DNA of 64,000 bases, taken from NCBI RefSeq assembly GCF_014196525.1, contig NZ_JACIDX010000005.1:186001-250000 (forward strand), in the 5' to 3' direction. Position 1 is the first letter of the stretch; each line of letters begins with the position of its first letter. This DNA is from Novosphingobium sediminicola (GTDB lineage Bacteria > Pseudomonadota > Alphaproteobacteria > Sphingomonadales > Sphingomonadaceae). The position numbers and the translations under genes were made by a program. Under the pieces are notes generated by a model. It made no database searches, was not told where the DNA came from, and saw only the letters and a program-made list of their open reading frames with translations. This document shows positions 35,054 to 45,808 of this stretch, piece after piece.

Positions 35054-36796
35054 GTGAGCCAAGAGCTGAGCGGTGCGCAAATTCTGGTTGAAAGCCTTGC
35101 CCGTCAGGGGGTCGAATGCGTATTCGGCTATCCGGGCGGCGCGGTGCTGCCGATCTATGACGCGTTGTTTAACGATGCACGCATGCGCCACATCCTTGTC
35201 CGCCACGAAGCGGGCGCGGCCCATGCCGCCGAAGGCTATGCCCGCTCCACCGGCAAGCCCGGCGTGGTGCTGGTCACGTCCGGCCCCGGCGCAACCAATG
35301 CCGTCACCGGGATTGCCGATGCTTTCCTTGATTCGATCCCGATGGTGGTCATCACGGGGCAAGTCGGCACGCCGCTGATCGGCTCGGACGCGTTTCAGGA
35401 AGCCGACACCGTTGGCATCACGCGCCACTGCTGCAAGCACAATTATCTGGTCAAGGACCCGACCGATCTGGCCGCGGTCATCGACGAGGCGTTTCAGATC
35501 GCCACGACGGGGCGCCCTGGCCCCGTCGTGATCGACATCCCCAAGGATGTGCAGATCGCCACCGCCAGCTTCCCCGAAGGCCCGGTCCAGCGCCGCAACC
35601 GCTATCAGCCGCGCATGGCAGGCAGCGATAGTGAGATTGCGCAGGCGGTCGAACTGCTGGCCAATGCCAAGGCGCCGGTACTGTATACCGGCGGCGGCGT
35701 GATCAATTCCGGCCCCCGCGCGGCCGAATTGCTGCGCCAGCTTCAGGCGCTGACGGGCGCGCCCGTTACCTCGACCCTGATGGGTCTGGGCGCGTTTCCG
35801 GCCGATCATGACGACTGGCTGGGCATGTTGGGCATGCATGGCACGTATGAGGCCAACTGGGCGATGAATCAGGCCGACCTGATCCTGTGCGTCGGCGCGC
35901 GCTGGGATGACCGCGTGACGGGCCGCCTGGACGCCTTTGCGCCCAATTCGACCAAGATCCACATCGACATCGACCGTTCCAGCATCAACAAGATCGTGCG
36001 TGTCGATCTGCCCATCGTGGGCGATTGCGCGACCGTTCTGAGCCAGATGATCGAAGCGTGGGGCAATCGCAAGCCGCAGGACCTGACCGCGTGGAAAGAG
36101 CGCGTGAAGGGCTGGAAGGCGAAGAAGAGCCTGTCCTATCCGCGCTATAACAGCACCATCGCCCCGCAATATGCCATCGAGCGCCTGTTCGAGCTGACCA
36201 AGGACCGCGATCCCGTCATCAGCACCGAGGTGGGCCAGCATCAGATGTGGGCTGCCCAGTATTTCCACTTCTTCGGCCCCAACAAGTGGCTGACGAGCGG
36301 TGGCCTTGGCACGATGGGCTATGGCCTGCCCGCCGCCATCGGCGCGCAATTGGGCAATCCCGACAGTCTGGTGATCGACATTGCCGGTGACGCCTCGATC
36401 CAGATGAACATTCAGGAGCTGGGCACCGCGACGCAATATCGCCTGCCGGTCAAGGTGTTCATTTTGAACAACGAATGGATGGGCATGGTGCGCCAGTGGC
36501 AGGAACTGACCTATGAAAGCCGTTATTCGAACAGCTACTCGGACTCGCTGCCTGATTTCGTGAAGCTGGCCGAAGCCTATGGCTGGAAGGGCATCCGCAT
36601 CCAGAACGAATCCGAGCTGGACGCAGGCATTCAGGCGATGATCGACCATCCGGGGCCAGTGATCGTGGATTGCTGTGTTCACAAGGAAACCAACTGCTTC
36701 CCGATGATCCCCTCGGGCGCGGCGCATACCGACATGATCCTGTATGGCGACAATGTGGCCGGGATCATCGACGATGAAGCCAAGGCGCTGGTGTAA
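35054..36796 (+). CDS. ilvB: Acetolactate synthase large subunit
   Basis: First common step of branched-chain amino acid synthesis, ThDP- and FAD-dependent. 580 residues: N-terminal PYR domain ([15 protein letters not shown] with [18 protein letters not shown]), central FAD-binding domain, and the C-terminal ThDP domain with [18 protein letters not shown] and [16 protein letters not shown] 35054 follows AGAAGGATGG, the best ribosome-binding site; a 63-codon in-frame extension has no support. ilvN follows after 14 bases. Confidence 0.97.
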   Translation: MSQELSGAQILVESLARQGVECVFGYPGGAVLPIYDALFNDARMRHILVRHEAGAAHAAEGYARSTGKPGVVLVTSGPGATNAVTGIADAFLDSIPMVVITGQVGTPLIGSDAFQEADTVGITRHCCKHNYLVKDPTDLAAVIDEAFQIATTGRPGPVVIDIPKDVQIATASFPEGPVQRRNRYQPRMAGSDSEIAQAVELLANAKAPVLYTGGGVINSGPRAAELLRQLQALTGAPVTSTLMGLGAFPADHDDWLGMLGMHGTYEANWAMNQADLILCVGARWDDRVTGRLDAFAPNSTKIHIDIDRSSINKIVRVDLPIVGDCATVLSQMIEAWGNRKPQDLTAWKERVKGWKAKKSLSYPRYNSTIAPQYAIERLFELTKDRDPVISTEVGQHQMWAAQYFHFFGPNKWLTSGGLGTMGYGLPAAIGAQLGNPDSLVIDIAGDASIQMNIQELGTATQYRLPVKVFILNNEWMGMVRQWQELTYESRYSNSYSDSLPDFVKLAEAYGWKGIRIQNESELDAGIQAMIDHPGPVIVDCCVHKETNCFPMIPSGAAHTDMILYGDNVAGIIDDEAKALV

Positions 36797-36810
36797 GGAG
36801 GGCGAGAGAG

Positions 36811-37329
36811 ATGATGAAGATCAAGCACGCCGCCGAGGAACGCCATGTCCTGATGCTGGTGGTCGACAATGAGGCGGGCATTCTGGCCAAGATCGCGGGC
36901 CTGTTCACCGCGCGCGGCTATAATATCGACAGTCTGACCGTCTCGGAAATCACCGAGGATCATTCGACCAGCCGCATCACCATCGTGACGCATGGCCCGC
37001 CCGATGTGATCGACCAGATCCATGCCCAGCTCGACCGCCTTGTGCCGGTGCATAAGGTGATCGATCTGACCGAGGAAGGCCCCTATGTCGAGCGCGAGCT
37101 GGCGCTGGTCAAAGTGGTGGGCAAGGGCGAGAACCGGGTCGAGGCGCTGCGCCTTGCCGATGTGTTTCGCGCGCGCCCGGTCGACACCACGACGCAGAGC
37201 TTTATTTTCGAGCTGACCGGCACGCCCGACAAGATCGACATGTTCGTCAGCCTGATGAACGAGCTGGGCCTTGTTGAAACCGCCCGTACCGGGGTGGTGG
37301 GCATGGTGCGCGGGACGCGCAAATCTTAA
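36811..37329 (+). CDS. ilvN: Acetolactate synthase regulatory subunit
   Basis: Activates IlvB and confers feedback inhibition by valine. 172 residues: N-terminal ACT domain (RHVLMLVVDNEAGILAKIAG, FTARGYNIDSLTVS) and a C-terminal ALS_ss_C domain (ELALVKVVGKGENRVEALRL). GGAGGGCGAGAG precedes ATG 36811. The order ilvB-ilvN-ilvC is the standard operon. Confidence 0.97.
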   Translation: MMKIKHAAEERHVLMLVVDNEAGILAKIAGLFTARGYNIDSLTVSEITEDHSTSRITIVTHGPPDVIDQIHAQLDRLVPVHKVIDLTEEGPYVERELALVKVVGKGENRVEALRLADVFRARPVDTTTQSFIFELTGTPDKIDMFVSLMNELGLVETARTGVVGMVRGTRKS

Positions 37330-37383
37330 AGGGGTCTGCGCGGCACGCGGAAATCCTGAAACTTGACCGGGGCGGCAGTCTGA

Positions 37384-38502
<1,119 letters not shown>

Positions 38503-38524
38503 GACCCTCAAAGGTTTTACGTTC

Positions 38525-38561
38525 AAAAGCGCGTCGTGTGGCTTCACACGGCGCGCTTTTT
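38525..38561 (+). terminator. ilvC terminator
   Basis: AAAAGCGCGTCGTGTG (38525-38540) pairs with CACACGGCGCGCTTTT (38545-38560) with one G-U pair and a GCTT loop, followed by further T. It ends the ilvBNC operon. Confidence 0.9.
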
Positions 38562-38577
38562 GTTGTGAGGAAGGGTG

Positions 38578-39690
38578 ATGGCCGAGCGCGCAAACCACAT
38601 CCTGATCTGTTTCCACGATTTCAACCGGGGCGGCACAGAGCGTATCGCGCTGGGCATGGCGCGGCGCTGGCTGGATCAGGGGCGACAGGTAACGATCCTG
38701 TGCGGCGCGCGGACAGGTGGCCTTGAGGATACGGTCGATCCGCGCATCGAGGTGGTCGAGCTTGACCCTCCCCTGCCGCGCAGCCTGACCTCGCGACTGC
38801 GACTCGGACCGGCGATGGCGCCCTATGTCGAGCGCCTTAGGCCCGATGTGATCTTCCTGCCGGGCAATTTCCATTTCCCGCTGATCCCTGCGCTGGCAAA
38901 GGCGCGTGGGAGGGCCGCACTGGTGGTCAAAATTTCCAATCCCGTCCTGCCCGAAGGGGCGGCGGCGAGACCGATGCGCTGGCTGTTGCGTCATTTTGTT
39001 CGTGATCTGGATGGCTTTGCCGCGATGAACACCGGCCTTGAGGCCGAGATCCGCGCCATCGCGCCTTGGGTCAATGTCTCGACGCTCTATGACCCGGTCT
39101 TTCTGGCCGAGAATCCTGCACCGCATCGCCCCGCCGGGGATCGTCTGGAAATCCTGTGGGCCGGACGGTTCGAACCGCAGAAGGATGTGCCGCTGGCGCT
39201 CAATACCATTGCGGCCCTGAACCGCATCACACCTGCGCGGCTGACCATGCTGGGCGAAGGCTATCTGCGCCCCCGTATGGAAAAGATGGCCTCCGGCATG
39301 GGCCTTGGCGATGCGGTACGCTTTATGGGTCATGTCCCGGCGATTGATCCCTTTCTGGCCGATGCGGATGCGCTGTTCGTATCCAGCACGTTCGAGGGCG
39401 GCCCTGCGGTGGCTGTCGAGGCGCTGGCGCATGGCGTGCCGGTGGTTTCGACCGATTGCTCTCATTTCCTGCGCGACATCATGACCATTCCCGAGGCAGG
39501 CATGATCGTGCCAAGCCGCAAGGCGGAATTGCTGGCGCATGGCTTGCTGGCCGTGGCGCAGGCCCCCCGCCCCACCCCCGCGCTGCTGCGCCCGCTGATC
39601 GCTCATCTGGCTGCCGACCCTTGCGCGGATGCCTATCTGGCGTGGTTCGATCACGTCGTGCATGATCGCGCCGCAAGCATGGGGAACTGA
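38578..39690 (+). CDS. Glycosyltransferase, GT4-like (GT-B fold)
   Basis: 370 residues with the two Rossmann-like halves of GT-B enzymes. The N-terminal half begins HILICFHDFNRGGTERIALG, with the Gly-rich acceptor loop. The C-terminal half has ILWAGRFEPQKDVPLAL and the donor-site motif VSSTFEGGPAVAVEALAHG, in which the E-x7-E pattern is present. Such enzymes add sugars to lipopolysaccharide or exopolysaccharide precursors. ATG 38578 follows GAGGAAG. No other polysaccharide genes are close; TMEM175 follows after two bases. Confidence 0.92.
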   Translation: MAERANHILICFHDFNRGGTERIALGMARRWLDQGRQVTILCGARTGGLEDTVDPRIEVVELDPPLPRSLTSRLRLGPAMAPYVERLRPDVIFLPGNFHFPLIPALAKARGRAALVVKISNPVLPEGAAARPMRWLLRHFVRDLDGFAAMNTGLEAEIRAIAPWVNVSTLYDPVFLAENPAPHRPAGDRLEILWAGRFEPQKDVPLALNTIAALNRITPARLTMLGEGYLRPRMEKMASGMGLGDAVRFMGHVPAIDPFLADADALFVSSTFEGGPAVAVEALAHGVPVVSTDCSHFLRDIMTIPEAGMIVPSRKAELLAHGLLAVAQAPRPTPALLRPLIAHLAADPCADAYLAWFDHVVHDRAASMGN

Positions 39691-39692
39691 GC

Positions 39693-40316
39693 ATGAGCAA
39701 GAGCGACGATTCCTTCGAAACGCGCGGCAGCATCGGTCGGGTCGAGGCCTTTTCCGATGGCGTTTTGGCGATCATCGTCACCATCATGGTGCTCGAACTC
39801 CACGCACCCGAGCAAGAAGGATGGCAGCCCCTGCTCCACCTCTGGCCGGTGTTTCTGGCCTATGTCCTCAGCTTTGCCTATGTGGCGATCTATTGGGTGA
39901 ACCATCACCGCTTGCTCGCCCATGCCACGCGGGTCACGAACCGGCTGGTGTGGAACAACATGGGGCTGCTTTTCACGCTTTCGCTGGTGCCCTTCGCCAC
40001 GGCCTATCTTGGCGAGCATCATTTCAGCCGGGATGCCACGATGCTCTATCTGGGCGTCATGCTGATGCCGGCGGTCTGCTATATCCCCCTGCAGGCCGAT
40101 GTGCGGCGCCATGGCCATCGCACCCCGGCGGCCGAGGCCTATTACCGCACCAGCACGCGTAAAGGTCTGGTTTCAACGCTGCTCTATCTGGCCGGGCTTG
40201 GGCTTGCCTGCTGGCACCCATGGGCGGGGATCGCCTGTGCGGGCGCGGTGGCGGTGCTGTGGTTCCTGCCTGCCGGGCCGGTGGACCGCCTGTTCGAAGC
40301 CTGCGGCGCGGGGTGA
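39693..40316 (+). CDS. TMEM175 family potassium channel-like protein
   Basis: 207 residues, six predicted transmembrane helices. The signature is at the start of helix 1, RVEAFSDGVLAIIVTIMVLE (FSDG at 20-23), which lines the ion path in bacterial TMEM175 proteins. Bacterial members work as tetramers and are weakly potassium-selective leak channels. It starts two bases after the glycosyltransferase gene, so is probably co-transcribed, though no functional link is known. Confidence 0.92.
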   Translation: MSKSDDSFETRGSIGRVEAFSDGVLAIIVTIMVLELHAPEQEGWQPLLHLWPVFLAYVLSFAYVAIYWVNHHRLLAHATRVTNRLVWNNMGLLFTLSLVPFATAYLGEHHFSRDATMLYLGVMLMPAVCYIPLQADVRRHGHRTPAAEAYYRTSTRKGLVSTLLYLAGLGLACWHPWAGIACAGAVAVLWFLPAGPVDRLFEACGAG

Positions 40317-40382
40317 GCCCATTCGCATCGCGGCGCAATCAAGACTTTACTTCGCGCCGCGATGGCGTCATAGGCTTTCCCC

Positions 40383-40433
40383 ATGATCGCTCATCTGGAC
40401 CTTACCCTGCGACTTATCCGCCCTTGGGCGTGA
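40383..40433 (+). CDS. Leucine-rich leader peptide of leuA, 16 aa
   Basis: ATG 40383 begins a short frame encoding MIAHLDLTLRLIRPWA. Four of sixteen residues are Leu (CTG, CTT, CTG, CTT), in alternation, with two Ile, and it ends 86 bases ahead of leuA. The frame's 3' end lies in one arm of a stem that competes with a second stem, which is the hallmark of translation-coupled attenuation. It is too short for usual gene finders. AGG eight bases upstream may serve as ribosome-binding site. Confidence 0.6.
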   Translation: MIAHLDLTLRLIRPWA

Positions 40434-40470
40434 GCTGGCGTGCCGGTTGAGCGCGCGCGGCGCTCAAGGG
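40421..40470 (+). promoter_or_regulatory. Putative leuA attenuator: two competing stems
   Basis: Segment A CCCTTGGGCG (40421-40430, overlapping the end of the leader peptide) can pair with segment C CGCTCAAGGG (40461-40470), with one G-U pair. Segment B TTGAGCGC (40447-40454) can instead pair with GCGCTCAA (40460-40467). The two pairings exclude each other. Neither is followed by a T-run, so control may act on ribosome access or Rho rather than on an intrinsic terminator. Confidence 0.5.
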
Positions 40471-40519
40471 AGCAAGCATCTAGCCTCAAGTCGCACATCC
40501 AGCTTTACGAGATCCTGTC

Positions 40520-42199
40520 ATGTCCATGCTGAAAGACCCTTCGGTCAAGTATCGTCCGTTTCCGCAGATTAACATCCCCGATCGCACCTGGCCGTCCAAG
40601 GTGATCGAGAAAGCCCCCCGCTGGCTCTCGACCGACCTGCGCGATGGCAACCAGTCGCTGATCGACCCGATGGGTGCGGAAAAGAAGAACCGCTTCTTCG
40701 ACCTGCTGGTCAAGGTGGGCCTCAAGGAAATCGAGGTCGGCTTCCCCAGCGCGGGCGCGACCGAATATGACTTCATCCGTGGCCTCGTCGATCAGGGCCG
40801 TGTGCCGGATGACGTGCTGATTCAGGTGCTGACGCAGGCTCGCGAGGATCTGATCAAGACCAGCTTCGAATCGCTGGCGGGCATCCATTCGGCCATCGTC
40901 CATGTTTACAACGCCGTTTCGCCGCTGTGGCGCAACGTGGTGTTTGGCATGGAAAAGCCGCAGGTGCGCGCAATTGCCGAAAACGCCGCCAAGCTGCTGC
41001 GCGACAATGCCGCGCGTTTCCCGCAGACCAAGTGGCAGTTCGAATATAGCCCCGAAACCTTCAGCACCGCCGAGCTGGATTTCAGCATCGAGTGCTGCGA
41101 GGCGGTGATGAACATTCTCCAGCCGACGCCGGAGAACCCGATCATCCTGAACCTGCCCGCGACGGTCGAATGCGCGACGCCCAATGTTTACGCCGACCAG
41201 ATCGAGTATTTCTGCCGCAACCTGCCCAATCGCGAAAGCGCGGTGATCAGCCTGCACACGCATAATGATCGTGGCACGGGCGTAGCGGCGGCTGAACTGG
41301 GACTGATGGCGGGCGCAGATCGCGTTGAAGGCTGTCTGTTCGGCAATGGCGAGCGCACCGGCAATTGCTGCCTGGTGACCGTGGCCATGAATATGTACAC
41401 GCAGGGCGTGGCGCCGGGTCTGGACTTCTCGGACATTGACGAAGTGATCCAGACGGTCGAATATTGCAACCAGCTGCCCGTGGCCGAGCGCCATCCCTAT
41501 GGCGGCGAACTGGTGTTCACGGCCTTTTCGGGCAGCCATCAGGACGCGATCAAGAAGGGCTTTGCCGCACAGGAACAGCGCAACGATCAGCTCTGGGCCG
41601 TGCCCTATCTGCCCATCGATCCGGCCGATCTGGGCCGTTCGTATGAGGCCGTGATCCGCGTCAATTCGCAGAGCGGCAAGGGCGGCTTTGCGTGGGTGCT
41701 GGAGCAGGATCAGGGGCTGAAGCTGCCCAAGAAGATGCAGGCGCATTTCAGCCGCCACGTTCAGGAACTGGCCGATGAGCTGGGCCGCGAACTGGTGGCC
41801 GCCGACATCTGGGATGTGTTCCAGCGCGTCTATTACGTCAACGATCCGCAGCACCTGCAACTGGTCGATTACGAGGAAGCGCGCGCGCCCGACGGCACCC
41901 GCGTGTTCGCCGGCAAGATCGGCGTCGATGGTCAGGAACGCAGCGTGTCCGGGCGCGGCAACGGCCTGATCTCCTCAGTGGTCGCCACGCTGGCCGAGCA
42001 TTTCGGGGTCGAGATTGCGGTGAAGGACTATTCCGAACACGCGCTGTCGGCTGGGTCCGAAGCCAAGGCTGCGGCCTATATCGAGGCCGCAGCGCCCGAT
42101 GGCCGGACCGTGTGGGGGGTTGGCCTCGACAATGACATCGCCACCGCTTCGGTGCGCGCGGTGCTGAGCGCGGCCAATGCGCTGAACCAGCCCGCCTGA
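40520..42199 (+). CDS. leuA: 2-isopropylmalate synthase (LeuA type 2)
   Basis: Condenses acetyl-CoA with 2-oxoisovalerate, committing carbon to leucine. 559 residues of the longer, fungal/actinobacterial-like LeuA2 type: N-terminal extension, HMGL-like TIM barrel with [15 protein letters not shown] and the metal site [30 protein letters not shown], and a C-terminal allosteric domain that binds leucine. ATG 40520 is used; a second ATG two codons on is possible. Controlled probably by the leader peptide upstream. Confidence 0.97.
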   Translation: MSMLKDPSVKYRPFPQINIPDRTWPSKVIEKAPRWLSTDLRDGNQSLIDPMGAEKKNRFFDLLVKVGLKEIEVGFPSAGATEYDFIRGLVDQGRVPDDVLIQVLTQAREDLIKTSFESLAGIHSAIVHVYNAVSPLWRNVVFGMEKPQVRAIAENAAKLLRDNAARFPQTKWQFEYSPETFSTAELDFSIECCEAVMNILQPTPENPIILNLPATVECATPNVYADQIEYFCRNLPNRESAVISLHTHNDRGTGVAAAELGLMAGADRVEGCLFGNGERTGNCCLVTVAMNMYTQGVAPGLDFSDIDEVIQTVEYCNQLPVAERHPYGGELVFTAFSGSHQDAIKKGFAAQEQRNDQLWAVPYLPIDPADLGRSYEAVIRVNSQSGKGGFAWVLEQDQGLKLPKKMQAHFSRHVQELADELGRELVAADIWDVFQRVYYVNDPQHLQLVDYEEARAPDGTRVFAGKIGVDGQERSVSGRGNGLISSVVATLAEHFGVEIAVKDYSEHALSAGSEAKAAAYIEAAAPDGRTVWGVGLDNDIATASVRAVLSAANALNQPA

Positions 42200-42223
42200 T
42201 CCAGAGCGCATTGCCGACACAAG

Positions 42224-42256
42224 AAGGCCGGGGATCGCTCCCCGGCCTTTCTTTTT
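42224..42256. terminator. leuA terminator
   Basis: AAGGCCGGGGA (42224-42234) with TCCCCGGCCTT (42239-42249), TCGC loop, followed by TCTTTTT. Strong intrinsic terminator after leuA. Confidence 0.92.
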
Positions 42257-42348
42257 GCGCGCTCAGGTCGCCCCAATCGCAAAGCCTCCAAGAAAAAGGC
42301 GCCCCCGCCTTTCAGCAGGAGCGCCCAATTCCTTAGCCGAAGCTCTGC

Positions 42349-43680
42349 TTAGCGATAGCAGACCTTCTTGACCGCCTCGATGATGCGGGGCGTGTTGATC
42401 AGCGCGGCCTTTTCGAGGTTCGCCGCATAGGGCAGCGGAACGTCTTCATTGCACACGCGGACAACCGGCGCGTCGAGATAGTCGAAGCCGTCTTCCATCG
42501 CGATCGCCGCGATTTCCGAAGCGATCGAGCAGGTCGGCCAGCCTTCTTCGGCCACAACAAGGCGGTTGGTCTTGGCCAGCGAGGCCAGAACCGTTTCCTT
42601 GTCCAGCGGACGCAGCGTGCGCAGGTCGATGACCTCGGCGTCAATGCCCTCACCCGCCAGCGCTTCGGCGGCTTCCAAGGCCAGACCGACGCCGATCGAA
42701 TAGGACACGATGGTCACGTCCTTGCCCTCACGCATGATGCGGGCCTTGCCGATGGGCAGAACGTGGTCGTCCAGTTCGGGCAGCTCGAACGAGCGGCCAT
42801 AGATCAGCTCGTTTTCAAGGAACACGACCGGATCTTCACTGCGGATAGCAGCCTTGAGCAGGCCCTTGGCGTCCGAAGCGTCATAGGGCGCGATCACAAT
42901 CAGGCCCGGAACGTTGGCATACCACGGACCATAGTTCTGCGAGTGTTGCGCGCCGACTCGGCTGGCGGCGCCATTCGGGCCACGGAACACCACCGGGCAA
43001 CGCATCTGGCCACCCGACATATAGTTGGTCTTGGCCGCCGAGTTGATGATGTGGTCAATCGCCTGCATGGCGAAGTTGAACGTCATAAACTCGATCACCG
43101 GACGCAGACCGCCCATCGCCGCGCCCGTACCGATACCGGCAAAGCCATATTCGGTGATCGGCGTGTCGATGACGCGCTTGGGGCCGAATTCGGCCAGCAG
43201 GCCCTGAGTCACCTTATAGGCGCCCTGATATTCGGCCACTTCTTCGCCCATGACGAAGACGCGCGGATCGCGGCGCATTTCCTCGGCCATCGCGTCACGC
43301 AGCGCGTCACGCACGGTCGAGGTCTTCATGTTGGTGCCGTGAGGCACAACCGGGTCGGCCGGACGGGGCGCGGCAGCAGGCGCCGAGGCAGCAGCAGCCG
43401 GAGCAGCGGCAGGAGCCGAAGCAGCAGGCGCCGCCTCACCTTCGCCGCCGATCAGCGCGATGACCGTGCCGACCTTCACGCCTTCGGTGCCTTCGGCGAT
43501 CAGGATCGAACCGATGGTGCCTTCGTCCACCGCTTCAAATTCCATCGTCGCCTTGTCGGTTTCGATTTCGGCCAGAATGTCGCCGGAACGCACTTCGTCG
43601 CCAACCTTGACCAGCCATTTGGCCAGCTTACCCTCTTCCATGGTGGGCGAGAGAGCGGGCATCTTGAGTTCAATCGCCAT
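42349..43680 (-). CDS. pdhB: Pyruvate dehydrogenase E1 beta subunit with N-terminal lipoyl domain
   Basis: 443 residues. Residues 1-80 are a lipoyl domain with the modified lysine in [18 protein letters not shown] flexible Ala/Pro linker (about 82-105) follows, then the transketolase-like E1 beta domain ([37 protein letters not shown], and the C-terminal half from [13 protein letters not shown]). The lipoyl fusion is a known alphaproteobacterial feature. It starts one base after the pdhA stop. E2 and E3 genes are outside the window. Confidence 0.97.
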   Translation of the reverse strand: MAIELKMPALSPTMEEGKLAKWLVKVGDEVRSGDILAEIETDKATMEFEAVDEGTIGSILIAEGTEGVKVGTVIALIGGEGEAAPAASAPAAAPAAAASAPAAAPRPADPVVPHGTNMKTSTVRDALRDAMAEEMRRDPRVFVMGEEVAEYQGAYKVTQGLLAEFGPKRVIDTPITEYGFAGIGTGAAMGGLRPVIEFMTFNFAMQAIDHIINSAAKTNYMSGGQMRCPVVFRGPNGAASRVGAQHSQNYGPWYANVPGLIVIAPYDASDAKGLLKAAIRSEDPVVFLENELIYGRSFELPELDDHVLPIGKARIMREGKDVTIVSYSIGVGLALEAAEALAGEGIDAEVIDLRTLRPLDKETVLASLAKTNRLVVAEEGWPTCSIASEIAAIAMEDGFDYLDAPVVRVCNEDVPLPYAANLEKAALINTPRIIEAVKKVCYR

Positions 43681-43681
43681 C

Positions 43682-44746
43682 TCAGTAAGTCTCCACCAGA
43701 ACGTCGGTAAACAGCTCGTTCATCGCCGGTTCGGGCGAATTTTCCGCGAAATCGGCCGCTTCGGTGCAGATGGTGCGAATGCGCTTTTCGATTTCCTTGA
43801 GCTTTTCCTCAGGGATGCCGCGATCCAGCAGGTCCTTCTTGGCCGCCTCGATCGGGTCGCGGTGGTCGCGCACTTCGTTGACTTCCTCGCGGCTGCGATA
43901 CTTGGCCGGGTCGGACATCGAGTGGCCGCGATAGCGATAGGTGTTAAGCTCCATCAGCACCGGACCATTGCCCGAACGGACATGCTCAACCGCCAGATTG
44001 GCCGCGCTGCGCACTTCCAGAACGTCCATGCCGTTCACGTCCATGCCGGGGATGCGGAAAGCCGCGCCGCGACGATGGAAATGCGTTTCGGCCGACGAAC
44101 GGTTGACCGCCGTACCCATCGCGTACTGGTTGTTTTCCACAACGAAGATGATCGGCAGGTTCCACAGAGCCGCCATATTGAAGCTCTCGTAAACCTGACC
44201 CTGGTTGGCCGCGCCATCGCCGAAATAGGCAACGCACAGGCCGTTGTCTTCGTTATACTGATGCGCAAAGGCCAGACCCGCGCCCAGCGACACCTGAGCG
44301 CCCACGATGCCGTGGCCGCCATAGAACTTGTGGCTGGTGCTGAACATGTGCATCGAACCGCCCTTGCCGCGGCTGATACCAGCCTCGCGCCCGGTCAATT
44401 CGGCCATGATCACCTTGGGATCGATGCCATAGGCCAGCATGTGGCCATGGTCACGATAGCCGGTGATCACGCTGTCGTGGCCTTCTTTCAGCGCCGACTG
44501 GATACCGACGGCGACCGCTTCCTGGCCGATGTAAAGGTGGCAGAAGCCGCCGATCAGGCCGAGGCCGTAGAGCTGACCTGCCCGTTCCTCGAATCGGCGG
44601 ATGAGGACCATCTGCTCATAGAAATGCAGCAATTCCTCATCACTGGCGGCATAGCGCCGATTGGCCTCATAGGCGGCCTGAAGTGCATTGAGGGAGTTAT
44701 CGGCTGCGGCAGGTGCCGCATTCTGGATTTTGCCGGTTCTGGCCAA
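43682..44746 (-). CDS. pdhA: Pyruvate dehydrogenase E1 alpha subunit
   Basis: Decarboxylates pyruvate with thiamine diphosphate and, with PdhB, transfers the acetyl group to lipoate. 354 residues with ThDP/Mg motif [30 protein letters not shown] [12 protein letters not shown], and the phosphorylation-loop-like [19 protein letters not shown]. The start is TTG at 44746 behind GGGGAAG; the next Met lies within the conserved domain. Confidence 0.97.
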   Translation of the reverse strand: MARTGKIQNAAPAAADNSLNALQAAYEANRRYAASDEELLHFYEQMVLIRRFEERAGQLYGLGLIGGFCHLYIGQEAVAVGIQSALKEGHDSVITGYRDHGHMLAYGIDPKVIMAELTGREAGISRGKGGSMHMFSTSHKFYGGHGIVGAQVSLGAGLAFAHQYNEDNGLCVAYFGDGAANQGQVYESFNMAALWNLPIIFVVENNQYAMGTAVNRSSAETHFHRRGAAFRIPGMDVNGMDVLEVRSAANLAVEHVRSGNGPVLMELNTYRYRGHSMSDPAKYRSREEVNEVRDHRDPIEAAKKDLLDRGIPEEKLKEIEKRIRTICTEAADFAENSPEPAMNELFTDVLVETY

Positions 44747-44888
44747 GACGCTTCCCCTGAAGGTCGTTATGTTCAGCCTTGCCTATAGGAGTTAGACTCC
44801 ATCCAGCAAACCGTCACATACGAATTTTGTAATGACCGCGCATCACTTCCAATGGCCCACTTGACAGAGGGCAGGAATCACCGCGCGA

Positions 44889-45200
44889 TCAGTTCACCAT
44901 CATGATGATCTCATCAGGATGCGCAACATTAAGATTTTTGCGCAACAATTCTCCGGCCAGATCAGGGTCGGCATGACGCGGATCGAGCAGGTTGACACGG
45001 TTGCGCAATTCGTCGCGCTCAACCGCCAGTTTCTGGATTTCCTGATGGCGCTGCTCCAGCAACTGGCGATTCTCGCTCCACGCCAGCAGGCCGCTGGGCC
45101 CGGCGATCGCCACGGCAAGCATGATCAGAAGCAGACACAGGGCCACGCCCTGCGCCACAGCTTCACGCGCCATTTTTGGCCTGTGCATTCTTTGTCGCAT
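44889..45200 (-). CDS. ftsB: Septum formation initiator FtsB/DivIC family
   Basis: 103 residues: short basic cytoplasmic N-terminus, one transmembrane helix (GVALCLLLIMLAVAIAGPSG), then a periplasmic coiled coil (RQLLEQRHQEIQKLAVERDE) and the alphaproteobacterial ending DPDLAGELLRKNLNVAHPDE. FtsB links FtsL and FtsQ in the divisome. The start is uncertain: ATG 45200 is used, while ATG 45176 has a better ribosome-binding site (ACAGG). It is upstream of pdhA in the same direction, a conserved neighbourhood that usually also includes eno. Confidence 0.9.
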   Translation of the reverse strand: MRQRMHRPKMAREAVAQGVALCLLLIMLAVAIAGPSGLLAWSENRQLLEQRHQEIQKLAVERDELRNRVNLLDPRHADPDLAGELLRKNLNVAHPDEIIMMVN

Positions 45201-45350
45201 AATTACCAAGAATCATAATTGGGTTCCGCTTTCAAGCCGGAACGCGCAGGAAACCGGGCAAAACCGCCAAAATTTTCGACAAATCCCCGCACGCCTCGCC
45301 CATCGCTAGGTAAACCAACCTAATCCCCGGTTCAGGCCAACTTTGGCGGA

Positions 45351-45367
45351 CTGATTTAGAGAATCAG
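45351..45367. promoter_or_regulatory. Palindrome upstream of the PilZ gene
   Basis: CTGATT-TAGAG-AATCAG, a 6-bp inverted repeat with a 5-base centre in the divergent ftsB/PilZ gap, 27 bases ahead of the PilZ start. Possibly an operator; could be chance. Confidence 0.3.
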
Positions 45368-45393
45368 ATCGCATTCCGCTTCAGGACAAAGCC

Positions 45394-45807
45394 ATGTCTC
45401 AGCCCGACGCCACCAACGATCCCTATGCTGACCAGCGCAATGCTCCGCGCAACAATCTGCTGCTGTCCTCAATCTGCCACTGGCCCAATCGCCAGATGGA
45501 GGAACGCGTCAAAATCCGCAATGTTTCGGCCACCGGGCTGATGGCCGAAGGCACATTGGGCGCCACGGTCGGCGAAAAGGTCGTGCTGGAATTGCGCAAC
45601 ATCGGGGCGATCGAAGGCATCGTGGCCTGGGTGCAAAGCAACCGCTTCGGCGTGGCCTTTGCCCGGCCCATCGACCCCGTCCTGCTGCGCACCCCCGCCG
45701 ACGTCAGCGCCAGACAGAGCGAAACCCGCGACTATTACCAGCGCGGCCCCGTCTCGGTGCTGAACCGACAGGATGAAACAAGGTCCGACCGCCTGCGCCG
45801 CATCTGA
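45394..45807 (+). CDS. PilZ domain protein
   Basis: 137 residues, single PilZ domain. The c-di-GMP-binding elements are visible: RNAPR (R-x3-R) near residue 16 and NVSATGL (N/D-x-S-x2-G) near 48. A beta-rich core (VVLELRNIGAIEGIVAWVQ) and a polar C-terminal tail follow. No effector domain is fused, so it would act through a partner. It is convergent with the P450 gene with a one-base gap. Confidence 0.92.
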   Translation: MSQPDATNDPYADQRNAPRNNLLLSSICHWPNRQMEERVKIRNVSATGLMAEGTLGATVGEKVVLELRNIGAIEGIVAWVQSNRFGVAFARPIDPVLLRTPADVSARQSETRDYYQRGPVSVLNRQDETRSDRLRRI

Positions 45808-45808
45808 A

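Noticed and set aside
44747..44888. A small gene or RNA between pdhA and ftsB
   Set aside because: No frame with a start and ribosome-binding site and no stable stem could be seen in the 142-base gap.
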